Shown piece after piece: positions 17,470 to 32,400 of a stretch of 64,000 nucleotides of DNA. Below the pieces are notes generated by a model. It saw nothing but the letters and a program-made list of their open reading frames with translations. It was not told the origin of the DNA and did not search any database. Within the stretch, counting starts at the first letter, position 1. Every line of letters starts with the position of its first letter. Both the position numbers and the translations under genes were made by a program. Location of the stretch: NCBI GenBank assembly GCA_026874595.1, contig CM049322.1:6555900-6619899 (forward strand), read 5' to 3'. Origin of the DNA: Sipunculus nudus. Its lineage: Eukaryota; Annelida; Sipuncula; Golfingiida; Sipunculidae.

Positions 17470-20400
17470 GTGGGCGTGGCATCGTGCTGTCAGTCATATG
17501 TAAATTAACGATCTCGTAGCAATATGTACACACAATCGTCTATTCTTAAAGACGTTCTTCTTTTGGATTATTAACATATTTTTGTAAGTTGTACAACTGA
17601 GTTTTGTTTCATAATTCAACCTAGAACTAAATTAGTTTACAATTTTGTGTTTATATCTGTAATATTTAAATGATTATAAAAATATTCATTATATCAGTTA
17701 TCATTAATTTATGAGAATTAAGAATTAAGATTTATTATGAAAATTTAAGTTGCAATGGAATACAATATCAAATGGAATAAACCTCATCCTCTAGAATAAA
17801 ATACTTTGATTAGTATAAATTTTATGATCAATTTGAATGTTTCATGACATGTTTGCTGCTAATAATACATGAATAATATATGGAAGAATGGACTACAGGA
17901 GGAGCTAATACCATGTAAATTTAAGGTTTTCTCTCTAAATGTGTGGAAGTTTTGGCCAAAAAATATCACATAGCATCCTTTGTAACCTTACAAATTCTTG
18001 TGATTGATACATACCGGTACATAAAATATACCATGTAACACTTTATCCTTTGGCAGAAATAAAGCAGAATTTTTATTTTGTGCATAGAAGGACATGGATT
18101 ATTTCATTAATATCAAAGTCTTTTACATCTTGCACATTCACATGAAACTTTTTTGCTGACACTGGCAACATGCACATTTTTTTATCCTAATTACATTTAT
18201 AAATGTGTACATAATTAGAATAAAATCCACAGGACTGTCTAATTGCAAAAATAAATGGTCTGTTGAATCAAAGCCGGTCTTTTAACAATAAATCAAAACA
18301 GGAATTAAATGGATTATTTTAAAAATGAAACATGTCTGAACAAATTTAACCTTTTTTTCTGTAATCTGTTGGGTCAAATATATGCTTTTTAACAACTGTA
18401 CAATCAAACTCTTCTTAACATGTATAGCTACAGAATAAATATTTTCCTTTACAAGTAAATGTGAAATAGTGCTCCTGGTATTCAGATCTACCCGTGTAAG
18501 CATGCTGAGTTTGAAAAAAAAGCAAAACATTTATTGTCATGCAATTGCAGAGTTATCACTATTGAAGCCCTCCTCAGTCATAACAGAACTAGGTCATGGT
18601 AAAGAAAAAATAATGTTTGTTAAATCTATAAGATGATCTGTTTATTAAATAATAGGGGCAAATCTGTCACTAATGACTATTATTATTACTCTTATCAAAG
18701 GTGACTCAGTTCAGGGAAAATCAGCTGTATTAGAGACCTAGCAAAAAATGGCAGTTGAAAAAGCAAGAACTAGTCGTCTCTACTTTATATTAACATTTTG
18801 TATTTATTTTTATAGCTTGCGGCACAAATTCTACAGAACAGAGACATCGTTCTGGGATATGTTGACATGATAGATAGCATCAAACTCTCAAAAAGGGAAG
18901 GTAAGGACTGCACAAATAAAAAATCTGAAATGTCCAGCTGGATATGGTCAAATGAAAAGTTTTCACTTTTTATTTTAGTTAATAATACATTTACCTGTGA
19001 ACATGTTGCACTTAAATTGCTTTGTACAGAGACAATGAAGTTTCTTTTTCAGTTTTTGTAAGTACTGGGTACCATAAACTCTCCATTTTAAGCCGCACAT
19101 CTATTTAAAGCTGCACTTTTCCTTGCCCTCTATGTGATTTCCTCAGAAGGAAGCACTGGAAAGTCCCTTTTTATATATGAACCACATCTGGTCATTGTTG
19201 CATCTGGCAGCTGGAGTCATTCAAGTGACTCCCGATTGTTAGGTGATCCATCTTAACATTCACATTTTTCTCATACTTGCATGCATGTCTCATGTCATTG
19301 TCTTCCATCCCTAATAATGTTATTCTCTTATTACTCATTTATGTAAATATTTTCTTTTTGTATTTGTTTTTTCTTCAATTATCATTTTCATATCTTGATG
19401 TCATTTTCTTCTCTGTCAGTCGTTCATTCATCATTTGCCAGTCTAAGGCTCCTATTTTCTCCACATGGTGTTATCTGAGCTTATGTTTTTTTTAACTGGT
19501 TGCACAGTGCCATACCATGCTTCCATTGCTCTGTGTGCTCCCTGGTGTTTGAACCCAGAAAAGCTTGCTTTACAAAGTGCAGTTACGCAAGAGGAGACCT
19601 GTGACCACTGCTGTGTGTAGCTACTGCCTGAGGAGTGTGCATGTTGCCATGCTTAATTTATTTTGTAAAAACCCCTTAAACCTTTGTTAATTGACTTTCC
19701 GATTATTTCTTTTCAGGTATAGCCACAGCAGGTACTGTGGTTGTGTACAAAGATGGTGTAAAAATAGTTTATTATGGTCACAGGTCACCTGAGGTCCTCG
19801 TAGGCTTTCTGGTAAAGGTGAGTGTACCTTGTTGGAAACCTCCTACTGTAACTGTGATGTGTCATATTGTAGTTAACCGCTAGTTATACTCCATATGGAT
19901 TATGGTCATTCTGCTCCCAAGCACTTCATCCAGCATAATTCAAAACCTTTGTAGTGCACCCACAGTAAAAAAGAGTTGTTTTAAGAATTTGCAAAATAAA
20001 TTACTGTAAAATTCCTTCCAGAAGTTCCATCCTTTTTACAGATCACACCCTGGTTCTACCTCGGGTATCGCCATTAAATATTTGTCTCCGGAAAAGTCCT
20101 TAATTAAAGGTGCTTATAGACTTTAAAGGAGTCCCAGCCACCTGGATTTGTATCATAGTAGCAGGTCATGTAAAAACCTGGTCACAAATATTTATCTGAA
20201 TATTTCTAATGTATCTTGAATTGTATTAGATTTTATTCAGATATTTGCATCTCAAATAAGCAGGCTAAGTAAAAAATCAGGATATACAAATTAACATATA
20301 GATAGGTATCTCTGTCTTAGGTATTTGAACTTTTTTTTCATAAACTCCTTAATTAACAAATATATGATGGTGCTTGTACAGATAATTAGAACTGCTGAAC

Positions 20401-23400
20401 ATGGCTAATGAGGGATAATTTCTTCCAAAATGATCTAAATATTCAGGGGATTGAATGATGTAATTGGAACTTAAATTGTCATGTTGCTTCATGATTAAAT
20501 ATTTGTTTGGTTCTTTCTGATTTTTGCATAACCCAAATAATTGTGTACAATTTGTCTTATCTTGCATATTGTTGACAGATTTAGTACAGTGTAATGTTTT
20601 CATGTATTCCAGCTAGAAGAGAAGCCTGTATCTCTTATATCAGCCAAGAAACAGAAAAAATCATTTGATGCAATAGAAACACCCAAAGTGATTGGTTACT
20701 TCTCAAAAGATAGTGCAGGTAAGAAAGATGGAAAAATGTGACTGATCACTTGGAACTTTAAAATGCTAAGGCCAGCTTCTGTGTTTACCAGTGTGAGATT
20801 TTTAATACAATTTTTTCAAATAGCATTTTTGACAAGATGTTTTGGAATAAGAATTCCATGATATTTTTTTTTATGAGTGCTCAGGATAGAAAAAAAACAA
20901 TTTCCTGCAACACTATATGAGATAGATGTACAGAATAAAGCATGTTCAGTGTTTCATAACTGTGAATAAGATTGTGAACAAATGAAGTTACTTGAAAAGG
21001 GATTTTAAAAAGCTATTTTTCAAATGTGAAGGTTATTTTACAAATGTAAAATAATATATGAAACAAGAGTCATTTTAGTAATATGATGCAAATTCAAGAG
21101 TAGTGTCACCCCAGGTTTGAGGAAAACATGTTTCAGTTTTCTTCTGGTCACTCGTAGTTCACACATTTATACAGGTCATTAAAAATCTAGAAGGCACTTA
21201 TGCTTAAAATGATATTTTCAATGGGAAAATGGATGTCAGTTAAATCAGTGCATTTATTAGATAAGTTTGTAATTCATTTTTAGCTCAGCTGACTATAAGT
21301 CATCTGAGCTATAGTCATGATCCTTTGTCTGTGGTCCATCTGTCGGTCCTTCCGGCCGACCATTAACAGGGCACATTTTGAAACTGTTAGACATACAAAT
21401 CCAAAATTTTGCATACTGTTAGATGTCCCCAAAATCTCCTACCATACCAAAATTGGGTCACTACGACCTAGTTCCTTGTAGATATTAAGGAAAAACCTTG
21501 GCCCAAACATAATGCAATTTTTAAAGAATCAGGAAATATATTTTCTCACTTAACATGGAAATTGCTGAAGCTGGAGACTTTTTTCAGGGATATAACTTTA
21601 TTTAATCAAGATTTAGTTGTTTACCCAAAATTATAGATCTGAATTTTGCAAAAATTATTAGCATAAAAAATTTATTAGCATAAATAAAAAATCAGTACCC
21701 TAAATTTTGTACAAATTTTGATTTAATTTTCACAGCATATATACTTAAGGATTTAAACTTTTAAAATCTGAAATTTCAAAGGAATTGATTGAAAAGAGTA
21801 GCTTTTATTCAATTTTTCATAAACCATGTCAAGTGTTGTTTACATCAAGCCCACCTAGAAGTACAGCCTTCACTTGTGTTATCAAACCCACTCCAGGCAG
21901 CTTGCCTTGGTCAGCTTGGGCACTGCTAGCAGGCTTCCCCTCTGGACTGCATCCCCCCCCCCCCCCCGATGGTGCATAAACTAGATGAATGTTATAATTT
22001 TCTCTATTTGGTTCATTATTATTCTAGGCTAGGCTACATTTTAGATTTTGTATTGAACCACCAGGTTTACAATAATTAAAGTGCACATTTAATTGTGTCC
22101 ACAATGTGGTGTATTGCTATGAAAGTGTGGATGTTCATCAGATAAGGAATTCCGTACTTCAGAAGAGTAAAAACTTCACCTAGTGTGAAATTGACTATTT
22201 ATTCCAATATGAAATTATAGCTGAGATTGTAATTAGCATAATGATATTGTCCCTCATTCAACCAACAGTGTGTATACTTTATTTGAAAAGATGTTTTAAT
22301 TTTATCAAATTTACTGAATCTTATTTTTCAGTGAATAAAATTAAGCCTGCACCGAAAACTCCAGTGTACAAACTTTTTAATTGTGATTCAAGGAATAATC
22401 TTGAAGATGCCATGTTGTGGCATTTTTTTCTTTTAAATTTAGTTTAAACATTTGCAAGTTAAAAATAATGAAATATATGTGTGTGCATAGTATGACCCGA
22501 TATGAGCTACACTCAGGATAAATAATGATTGCAACTTAGAACTCTGATGTTTTAACTGTATATTTTCAGGTTTTTATACTTGTAAATTCAAAATATGAAT
22601 CTGATAAAAACTATTAATGGTAAAGGTCAATATGTTAATGAAAATAGGCTTTAATATAAACTTAAATGCATTATTCTCTTGAAAGTGAAATAAAGGTATC
22701 AGTCCACTCTGTCCACTTGCCTGTCCATCTATAAAGTTTTCATATGCATCACAGTATCTCAAAACTTTTACTGTTTTTCTTCATGACAGTCTTGTCAGAG
22801 TACTAGTTTTGCAATCATATATTTAGAACTTTACTATAATCAAGTAAGAGGGCTCCTTTCCTCTAAGCTTCTCATATGCTTATATAAATGAAAAACATTA
22901 CAATAGAATATTGCTGAATGCCGTGACCCATGGGTCCCTTGTTTTTATTTATTTGGGAAAAATAATATATTCCTTTGAAACCTAATGTTAAATAGAATTT
23001 TAATAATTAAAATAAAAGAATAAAAGAGTGTAAAAATAAGCTTGATTAAAAATGTAACTGATAAGGAATTTCCTTAAAAACTAATCAAAATTTTGTCACA
23101 AATTGTTGGTGAGTGCACAAATTCTGGCCTGCCATGGTGTAAAGGTGGCTATTCCTGATATCAGACATCTAATAACTGAAGATAATACCAATCCCAGTCT
23201 CTTTGGTAATGTTTTGTTATCTTTTCATGTTTTGTTATTTTATTATTTTTGGTCACAAAGCCTTTGCCTTAATGTTTTGATATCTTTAATATATCGTGAT
23301 ACATTTGGTCAGGATCCTTTTTTTTCATGTTTTTTATTTTATTATTTCATTGTTTAGGTCACAAAGCATTTGCCTTAATAATATTTTGATGTCTTGAATA

Positions 23401-26400
23401 TATCCTGTATGTGGACAGAGGTTTAACCATTTCAGGTTGATAATTTTATTGTTTTAGGTCACAAAGCCTTTGCATCAGCAGCAGCATGGTTCCAACCTCA
23501 TATCAAATTTTTTGTAGTTCATGATGCCAAGGTATGTGTTTTTTATTCATAAAAATCATTAAAGTCGAAGAATTCCTAACTGCAGAATTTAAGTACCTAA
23601 ATATCCTTTAAATTGTAGAAAAACAACCAGAAGTCCATTACAGGCCTTTATATTTAGCAGTTATGCAGCCTTATCCCTCAATTTTTTTGTTTGTGAAAGC
23701 TTAAAGAGACCTATTCATATAACATGCGTGTCAAAAAACATGATGTATAGTGTTGTGGTATCTATTTTGGTAATAGTAATAGAATTGTATCTACTAATAT
23801 TTCAATCTCAAACCGTTTGCTTACTCCTGTGCACAAGTGGAGATAGGTTGTAGTGGGTGCAACCATTGCCTTAAAACATGAACACATTAAGAACATTTCC
23901 CTGTAACTTAACCACACAACTTAAAAACTCAACTCTTCAGCCTTACAGCCAGTGTTTCTTCTGTGACTCCTCTTTCTTGTACTTTTCTCCTTGATTAGTT
24001 GTTGCCATGCATGATCAAGATCTGACATTTTGTCACACTGTCTTGTTCTGCTAAACAGACACATGTGGACTGTGTTTACTCATGCACAGAACCATAACAA
24101 TGGAATTGAGACACAACAGTCATGTTGGGGGAAAGAATCTCATGCCGCTGGGGTGATCTTGCTGGGTAGCTTTTATAGTCATCCATGACTGAATGGCATG
24201 AGCTAATACATATATTATTGCTATTGTCTATGCACATCCAATAAAAGTTATTTGAACACTAAAAATTTAGACTAATGGGCAAGTGGTGATATCAAGCTGC
24301 GAGCTGCCCCATGCTCCCCACATGCTGTGGTTATTATAGTGACAGTGCCACCTGGTGTCTGTTTGAGAGGTCTTCACTCTCCACAGTCTCCCTCTTCCAG
24401 TCCCTGTAATCTTGTCATGTGATTTTCTTGAGTGATATCAGTTAACATTGTGACTTTGTAGTGAGGAATAGATAGGTGCTTCTTGGATGAACGTTATTAC
24501 CAATACAATAAATATGATATTATAGACTGACATGTTAAAAGTCTATGGAAGAACACTGGTGCTAAACAGGCTAAGGATTGACTCCATTGTTTTGTGCTTT
24601 TAAATGTGTACATACTTGTTTTTCAGATTGCCAAGCAGCTGAAATTAAAAACCTCAGGGAACATGCTATTTTACAAGCCATATGAGAAAAAAGCTTTGTC
24701 CTCAGCTGATGTAGGTATATATTTATTTTTAATTTATAAAAATTAAAGATGCTTTAAGGAGTGTTAATAAAGATTTTTAGCTCAGCTGACTATAAGTCAT
24801 CTGAGCTATAGTCATGGTCCATTGTCCGTCCGTCTGTCCGTCTGGATGTCCGTCCGTAAGACTGGCACGTTTCGACACCGTTGGACCTACGAATCTGAAT
24901 TTCGGCATACAGTTAGATGTCCCCATAATCTCCTACCATGCCAAAAATTGGGTCAATAGGACTTCGTTCCTTTGAGATATTAAGGAAAAAACTCAATTTT
25001 TTATTAGAAATCTATTTTCACACTTCAGGACTGCCTAATATCAAAACCACTCATCCGGTTTTCTTCATATTTACCATAAATATTCCTCTATATAGTTCCT
25101 ATGTACATGCCAGATATTAAGTCAGTATTATATAATTTAAAAAAGTTATTGGCCCAAACATAATGCACTTTGTAAAAAAAATCAGGAAGATATTTTGTCA
25201 CTTAAGACCCAAAGTGTTAAAGGTAGGGACTTTTTTCCAGTAATACAACTTGAATTAATCAAAATTTAATTGTATACCAAAAATTAGATCAAAATCTGTT
25301 AAATTTTTTTAAATATTGGCAAAAATATAAAATTGGTACCTTAAATTTTGCCCAACTTTGGCCATGGCACGTTTTTTTCCTGTAAGTACTGTGGATTTAA
25401 TTTTCACACCATGTATACATAAGGATTTAATCTGTTAAAATCTGAAATTTGAAAATAAAAGCTGCAAAATTAGGCTAGTTATTGAATTTTTTTGGAGGCT
25501 CTTGTTGTATTCCCTTACATTGTCAAGCAGTCCACTTTGATGACTGTAGGTCATTCAGTGCACATCTCTATGCTCCCCAGGCTGTTGACATAATTTTAGA
25601 TGTCCCCAAAATCTCCTACCATACCGAAAATTGGGTCATTAGGACTTTGTTCCTTCGAGATATTAAGGAAAAAAACTCCGTTTTCCATAAAAAAAAGCCA
25701 TTGTTACACTTCAAGGCTGCCTAATATCAAAACCACTGATCTGTTTTTGATCGTATTTAGTATTCACATTCTTTTATACATTTTCTATGAACATACCAAA
25801 AATTAGGTCAGTATTGAGTATTATTTTGAAGTTATGGGCCAAAACATAATGCAATTTTTTAAAAAATCAGGAAATATATTTACTCACATGAGAATTGCTG
25901 AACCTAGAGACCTTTTTTTCAGGAATATAACTTTATTTAATCAAAATTCAATTGTTTACCCAAAATTAGATCTGAATTTTGCAAATTTTTCAAGTTATTA
26001 GCATAAATAAAAAACAATACCTTAAATTTTGTCCAACTTTGGCACTGTTGATTTAATTTTCCCAGCATATATGCATAAGGATTTAATCTTTTAAAATCTG
26101 AACTTTCAAAAGAAATTGATTGGAATGAATAGCTTTTATTCATGTTTTCACACACCTTGTCAAGGGTTGTTTACATCTAGCCCACCTAGTAGTACAGCCT
26201 TCACTTGCATTATGTAACCCACCCCAGGCAGCTTACCTTGGCCCAGCTTGGCCACTACTAGCAGGCTTCCCCTCGCCCTGCACTCATCCCCCCCCCCCCA
26301 GCTGGTGCATAAACTAGATGAATGTTATAATTTTTCTGTATTTTATTTTATTCTTGGACATGCTACATTTTAGATTTTGTATTGAACCACCAGGGTTACA

Positions 26401-29400
26401 ATGATTAAAGTGTACATTTAATTGTGTCCACAAAGTGGTGTATTGCTGTGAAAGTCTGGATGTTCATGAGATAAGTAATTCCTTACTTCAGAAGAGTAAA
26501 AACTTCACCAGGTGTGAAATTGACTATTAATTCCAGTAATTAATTAAAACTGAAATAGTAATTAGCACAATGATATTGTTTGTCCCTCATTCAACCAACA
26601 GTGTGTATACTTTATTTGAAAAGATGTTTTTATTTTGTCAAATTAACTTTTATTTTATTTTGGTGAATAAAATTAAGCATGTCCTGAAAACTCCAATATG
26701 CAAAACTTTTCAATAGTGATTCAAGGAATATTCTTGTAGATGCCATGTTGTGGCATTATTTTCATTTAAAATCAGTTAAAACATTTATGATTTAAAAATA
26801 ATAAAATATATGTGTATGCATAATATGACCCAATGTTTTTTCCTCTGTATATATAATGATTGCAACTTTTGCAAAAATTCTAATATTTTAACTTATATTT
26901 TCAGGTTTTTTAATTAAAAATTTATAAACCTGTAAATAAAAAAATGATACAGATAAAAACTTCTTAATGGAAAAAGTGGATCTGCTTAAAAAAATAGGAT
27001 TATATATAAACTTAAATGCATTATTCTCTTGAAAGTGAAATAAAGGTATTAGTCCATTCTGTTCACTTGCCTGTCCATAGGTTCCTATGTACATGCCAGA
27101 AATTATGTCAATATTGTGTAATATGTAGACATAGTGGGCATCACAATAATGTACCTTGTCAAGACTTAAGAGATATTGTGTCATACAGTCACATATTCAT
27201 AAAACACTTCATCAGCATAGTTAATCATAACATCATATCTGTCAAATTGAACGCTTGCAGACTACCATTCACTTTAGATCCTTCAACAAATAGCCTTATC
27301 ATCTACTACTGCTTATTACTGCTGTCATTGCATTCATATTTGCTCAAATATATCACAATTTTCAACCCCTCCTAAATAAATAAAAAATAAACCACTTTAT
27401 TTGACTCTATAAATCCATCAGGTAATTTCATTTATCATTTACTCACATATTACATTACATTCCTTTATAATAGCCCAACATGTACATGATATTCATAAGC
27501 TTTATCGACTCGATATAGTATCACAGTGGAGAAACATTTATAGTCCAATCACGATCAGCTGAGCGCCGTGACCCATGGGTCCCTTGTTAGCTCAGGTGAC
27601 TTTAAAGTCATCTGAGCTATAGTGATGTTCATATATATACTGTAGTCCGTTCACAGGGCACAAATCATAATTTTTGGACCTGGCATCTTCTCACTTGACA
27701 TCCTTGGAGGTCCATGAAAAATCTCCCTGGAAACCTGATATTAGGACATTGAACATTACCCATATCCTCCAAGCTATGGGGCTCAGAAATACCTACCTGA
27801 ATAATTTAAAATTTTATACAAAAGCCCAGGTATCTGAACAACTAATGCATTGATCACCATGATTTTTTGCATGCATATTTATCATGGAGTGTTTCATCAG
27901 TTCCTGCAGACTGGTGGCATCACCTGGATTATTTCAAATTTTTACAAATTTTTTTCTCTATTTTGAGACCTTCAAAGATGTGGTTGTCTGTTATGAGGGC
28001 ACACATCGTTAGCATTACTCCTAGAATATTCTAACTTAACTTCCAGAGAGGTCCATGAAAAATCTCCTTGGAAACCTGAAATTAGGTCTCTGTTACCCAT
28101 ATCCTCCAAGCTATGCTTCAGTTGAAAGGGGATAACACCTACAACATTTGGCATTCAGATCATAATATTCCTTTTGTGAATGTCTTCCTAGTCGGTTGAG
28201 CGTCATGATTCCTGGGTCACTTGATTTTTAATTGGGGTGGTTTAATGCCAAGTATTACATAGGAAGAGTGACTGATGCATCAGACCAGCTTGTTTTTGAT
28301 CTAGGGTAGAGTACAAGATTCAAAGCTAAGAGATCCCCAGTTCACATCTTAGCCACTGTTAGCCCCCACCCAGGGTGTGCTGCAGGCTTAATTATAAGTC
28401 TGTACCTCATGACTGTGTATCACTTACAAACAGGTGTGAATTTGGGGGGTTCCTTGGAGTCATGAAGCAGTAAGGCCATACTTATATAATTTTTCGTTTC
28501 TCAGACCCGCCAACCCTAAGTTGAGACAATTTGAAAAATAAATATAACAGTGTCCCTGTCGTTATTTTTTTGCCGCCGTTGTAGAATGTGTCCATGAGTC
28601 GTGATATAAATCCCCTAAAAAGTAAACTCGCAGTCACCTCCTACAAAATGCGACCCGCACGACAGAGTCGGTCGTTTTTTAAGTCACCGCATTTGCCGTG
28701 CCCATGCATGGTTAGTGAAACATTTCCCTCGTCTTTCTCATGATCATCTTAAATCCGAGGATCTGCGGAGATAACAAAAAATTTCGTCTGAGATCTTCCT
28801 TAAGTCAAACCGTTCAAATGTTCTCCTTCATACTCTCATGTTTCATCACGGTCTTACCCGATTTTAGTTTTGTTCTTCTTGTAATGATGGACCGCTTACG
28901 TTCGAAAACATAAAAGGTGCTGAGTGTAATATATCATAACGGCAGGGATTGTAATACTTTACACAAGATGTCCGAAAAAGTCTGGCTTTTGTATTGTTCT
29001 TCCGAGCTCAGTTTCGGTTGCCACCTCAGCGCAGGGTCACGATCGAACTATTGTTGTATTCTTGACATCGCGTGGAAAATCCGCTGTAGACAAGGAATCA
29101 TTAGGCCGAAGGCGGAAAAAGTCGACTTATTTAAATTTCTTCGTTAAAATGGCTGCGAACATGTGACTACGAGGTTGTGATTATGGAAATTCTGGATGAA
29201 ATCAGCTACTTTCGATAATTTGGATAACCGATCGCTGTGCGTATGCTGGTGGCATCGCATTAGAGAGCACATGAATTGTTGCACACGGACAATTTCCCGC
29301 CATCAAATCACATGAATGAAACTTAACGCGCATGCGTGTAGTATTCTATGAATCTCTGATTGCCTCTCTTTCTAGGGCTGCTGGGCGGGGTCTCTTTCCG

Positions 29401-32400
29401 CCAATCGCGTTGAAGCCCTGACAGGTCGTCATATACAAATAAACTCTGAACTCTCAATATAATACTCGCGCGATGGAAATGCTAAAAATAGCACTGTGCA
29501 CCTGTGTGTTGTTTACAGGGTGGCAAATACCGCGTTATACACCGCTACCATGTTATACCACTATTTTAAGGGCTCCGAAGCGTTTATCAAGTGACAGATG
29601 TACGAACCTTGTTGCAAAACATTCTGAAATGATGTTCATCAATATAAACTGACGTCTGATATATTTGTTTATATTAGCTTGAATTTTTCCCACCTTGCAA
29701 TTGTTTACATTTCTGAGGCGTAAAGTTTTACCTCGATCATTTGATATATTTGATTAAATTTCTGATAGGTATATTTTTACCAGATTTTTTATATAGTAAC
29801 TTTTATTTGTGTTTCTGAGGGTTTTTTTTTTTTTCAATTATTGACAACAGATAGATCCTATCTTAAAGCCGATTTCAGTGATATTTTAAATAAAAAGAAC
29901 TTTGCTTATTTTCTACTAGGTGACCCTGATGAACCTTGATATTGCTTAAATGTGCGTTTGTGTTTGAATTGCATATTTCATGGCTATTTTCATTTGCCTG
30001 AACTTTCCTTTATTTGTTGTAAGCTTTGTATTTCCACTCACCATATAATATACTTCAAAATTGACAGTTAATTTTGCAACCAGTCTCCTGTACAGGTCAT
30101 TTTAAACTTTCAAGCTGTTTTAGTAAGAAAGTGGACTGATTGTTTTTATCAAAATTGTTAATTTAGTGGAAATTATTAATTTATTAATTGTTAATTTAAA
30201 TTGATAAAAGTTTATTTAAACAGTAGAAAAATCATGATTTTTTTAGAAAAGTAATTTTTTTCCAGCCCTTCCAGAAAGTATTGAGGATATCATGCAGATA
30301 CAGAAAATACTTTAGTTCACTTGACATTGTAGAAGGGCACATATAGTTCCTATATATAAAATTTATATGGAAAAAAATGGCACTTTTCATTTTTTAAATT
30401 TTGAATTATATTTATTTTTATTTTCCCTCCTCCTCCCCACCACTTTTCATTTCTTCGTCCGAGAAACTTTTTATTAAATAAGTAAGGCCTAATGGGTCTT
30501 ATTTCACCCCAGGATGACAGTTGTCATGGTTACCTGGATATAAATGATGAGAAGCATGTGCCACCGCCTTGTCATGTAGTCTGAAACTGCAATGGTATTA
30601 AGTCAGCTGACAAAATGGAGGCTGTTACCTGTACCAAAAAAATTTTAATAAATCAAGCTAATATACCAGAACAAGAGTGAAAATGTAATCTTATTCAGTG
30701 GGATGATTAAATTGGATGCTTGTTCAGTTTCCCTTTTTTGTCACATTTACAAGTTTATATACTGAGTGGTCATTCTAAAAACAGGATGAACATGAGAACT
30801 CTTGTTTTCATAGCAGAGATGTTCTGCACCGTAGGTATAGCAGTGTCTTATTGGTCACAGCAAGATCTGAGATTATCAGTCTCAAAGCAGAGTCACCCAT
30901 GTGGTCCCATTCATTCCTAAAGATGATGTCACAGGAAAGTCCCAGAGTCAAATATCATCATTGTTATCATCATATGATCCTGTGATTAATATATTTAACC
31001 ATGAGATGGACCTTATTGGCTTGTATATATTTATTAATAATACTATGATGAAGATAACCAAAGATCCCTCTCAAATCATTCTTTGTAAGGGTTCTAAATT
31101 AGCTCGAGACTGTCTGCATGCTGGTGCCTGGTTTGTTGAGGCATTCTTTCTTATCCCCTCGCAACGAAGGGATATAGTAATGCCTCTGTTTGTGTGTCTG
31201 TCTGTCCGTCCGTTATTGAGTATAGGTGCTACTTCTCAGTTATCTTGTCCGACTTCTCACCTTGCCCTCACTATCTGTGGTCTGGAGCTGCGCTGGATCC
31301 TGCATCTTGGATACTTGTGTACTTGGCTTTGAGTGGCATCTACAAGCTTTGGCTGTCTCACTTCCACCTCTATCATTTCTAAATCATCTCCTCAAAATGG
31401 ATCAAACTGGAATCAAAAGCCCGTGACTGTCCACCTTGACGTTGTTGAGGGAGCTGGCTGGGGCTGGTTTAAGCTGTGTCAACAGTACAGCTCTAACCAT
31501 CATATCCTTCTCTAGCATTAGCTAATAATGCCCACTGGTAGAATATGAAGCATGTAAGCTAATATAATATGTTATTGGCCAGAAGCAAGTTGAACAACAG
31601 CTGGTTGGTTGATTGTTTGGAGATAAATTTTATTTTTACCAAATGTTTTTATATCCTGTAAAGTTATCACTATATTAAGAAAGAACACTGACTTGGAATA
31701 TTATGTTTTAATATACATATATATGTACAAGTATATGACCTGTTCTTGTGTTGAGATGGGTCTTTAGCAAGGTTTAGCCGAGGCAGGTTTTCCATGAGCT
31801 GTGTTCAGAGGATTGATACATTGCCATAGTTTCTGATAAATGAAGCTGTGATAGAGCCTTCTCAACATTTCCCAAATACAGAGCAACATTTCTAAAAAAC
31901 CACCTGTCTTATAAGACCTCCTGTCTATTAAGACTACCCTTGAGTGAACGGAACGCATTCACAATGGTTAAAACTGATCTATCACATACTGTGGTTGCCT
32001 TTATATCGGTGGGGCTGAATTTTCGCGGTTTTTGTATTTTAAAAGTTTCACGGGTTTCCTCTAGTAGTTAATTTTATTATCAAATATGAAACTATGAACT
32101 GTAATGACGAAATTATTTCATAAACGGCTGATTTCATGGTTATCCAGGTCTACTATTTCTCTGTCTGGATATCGCATGTTTGAACAGTCACGGACGGCTG
32201 AGCCGACACGTGCGAGAATCATTGACCCTGCTGGCTGTAATTAGTTCATGGCCAAGGCTCATTCAAAACAACTCACATTCCACTGTTCTACGGCACTTTG
32301 GCCCCATAATGAACTGTAACCTGTCAAATATATTCAAAACTCACGTCAACACTAGCCAATCAAACATTGTTTGGCGCGTCATGATTTCGGTAGTGACAGA

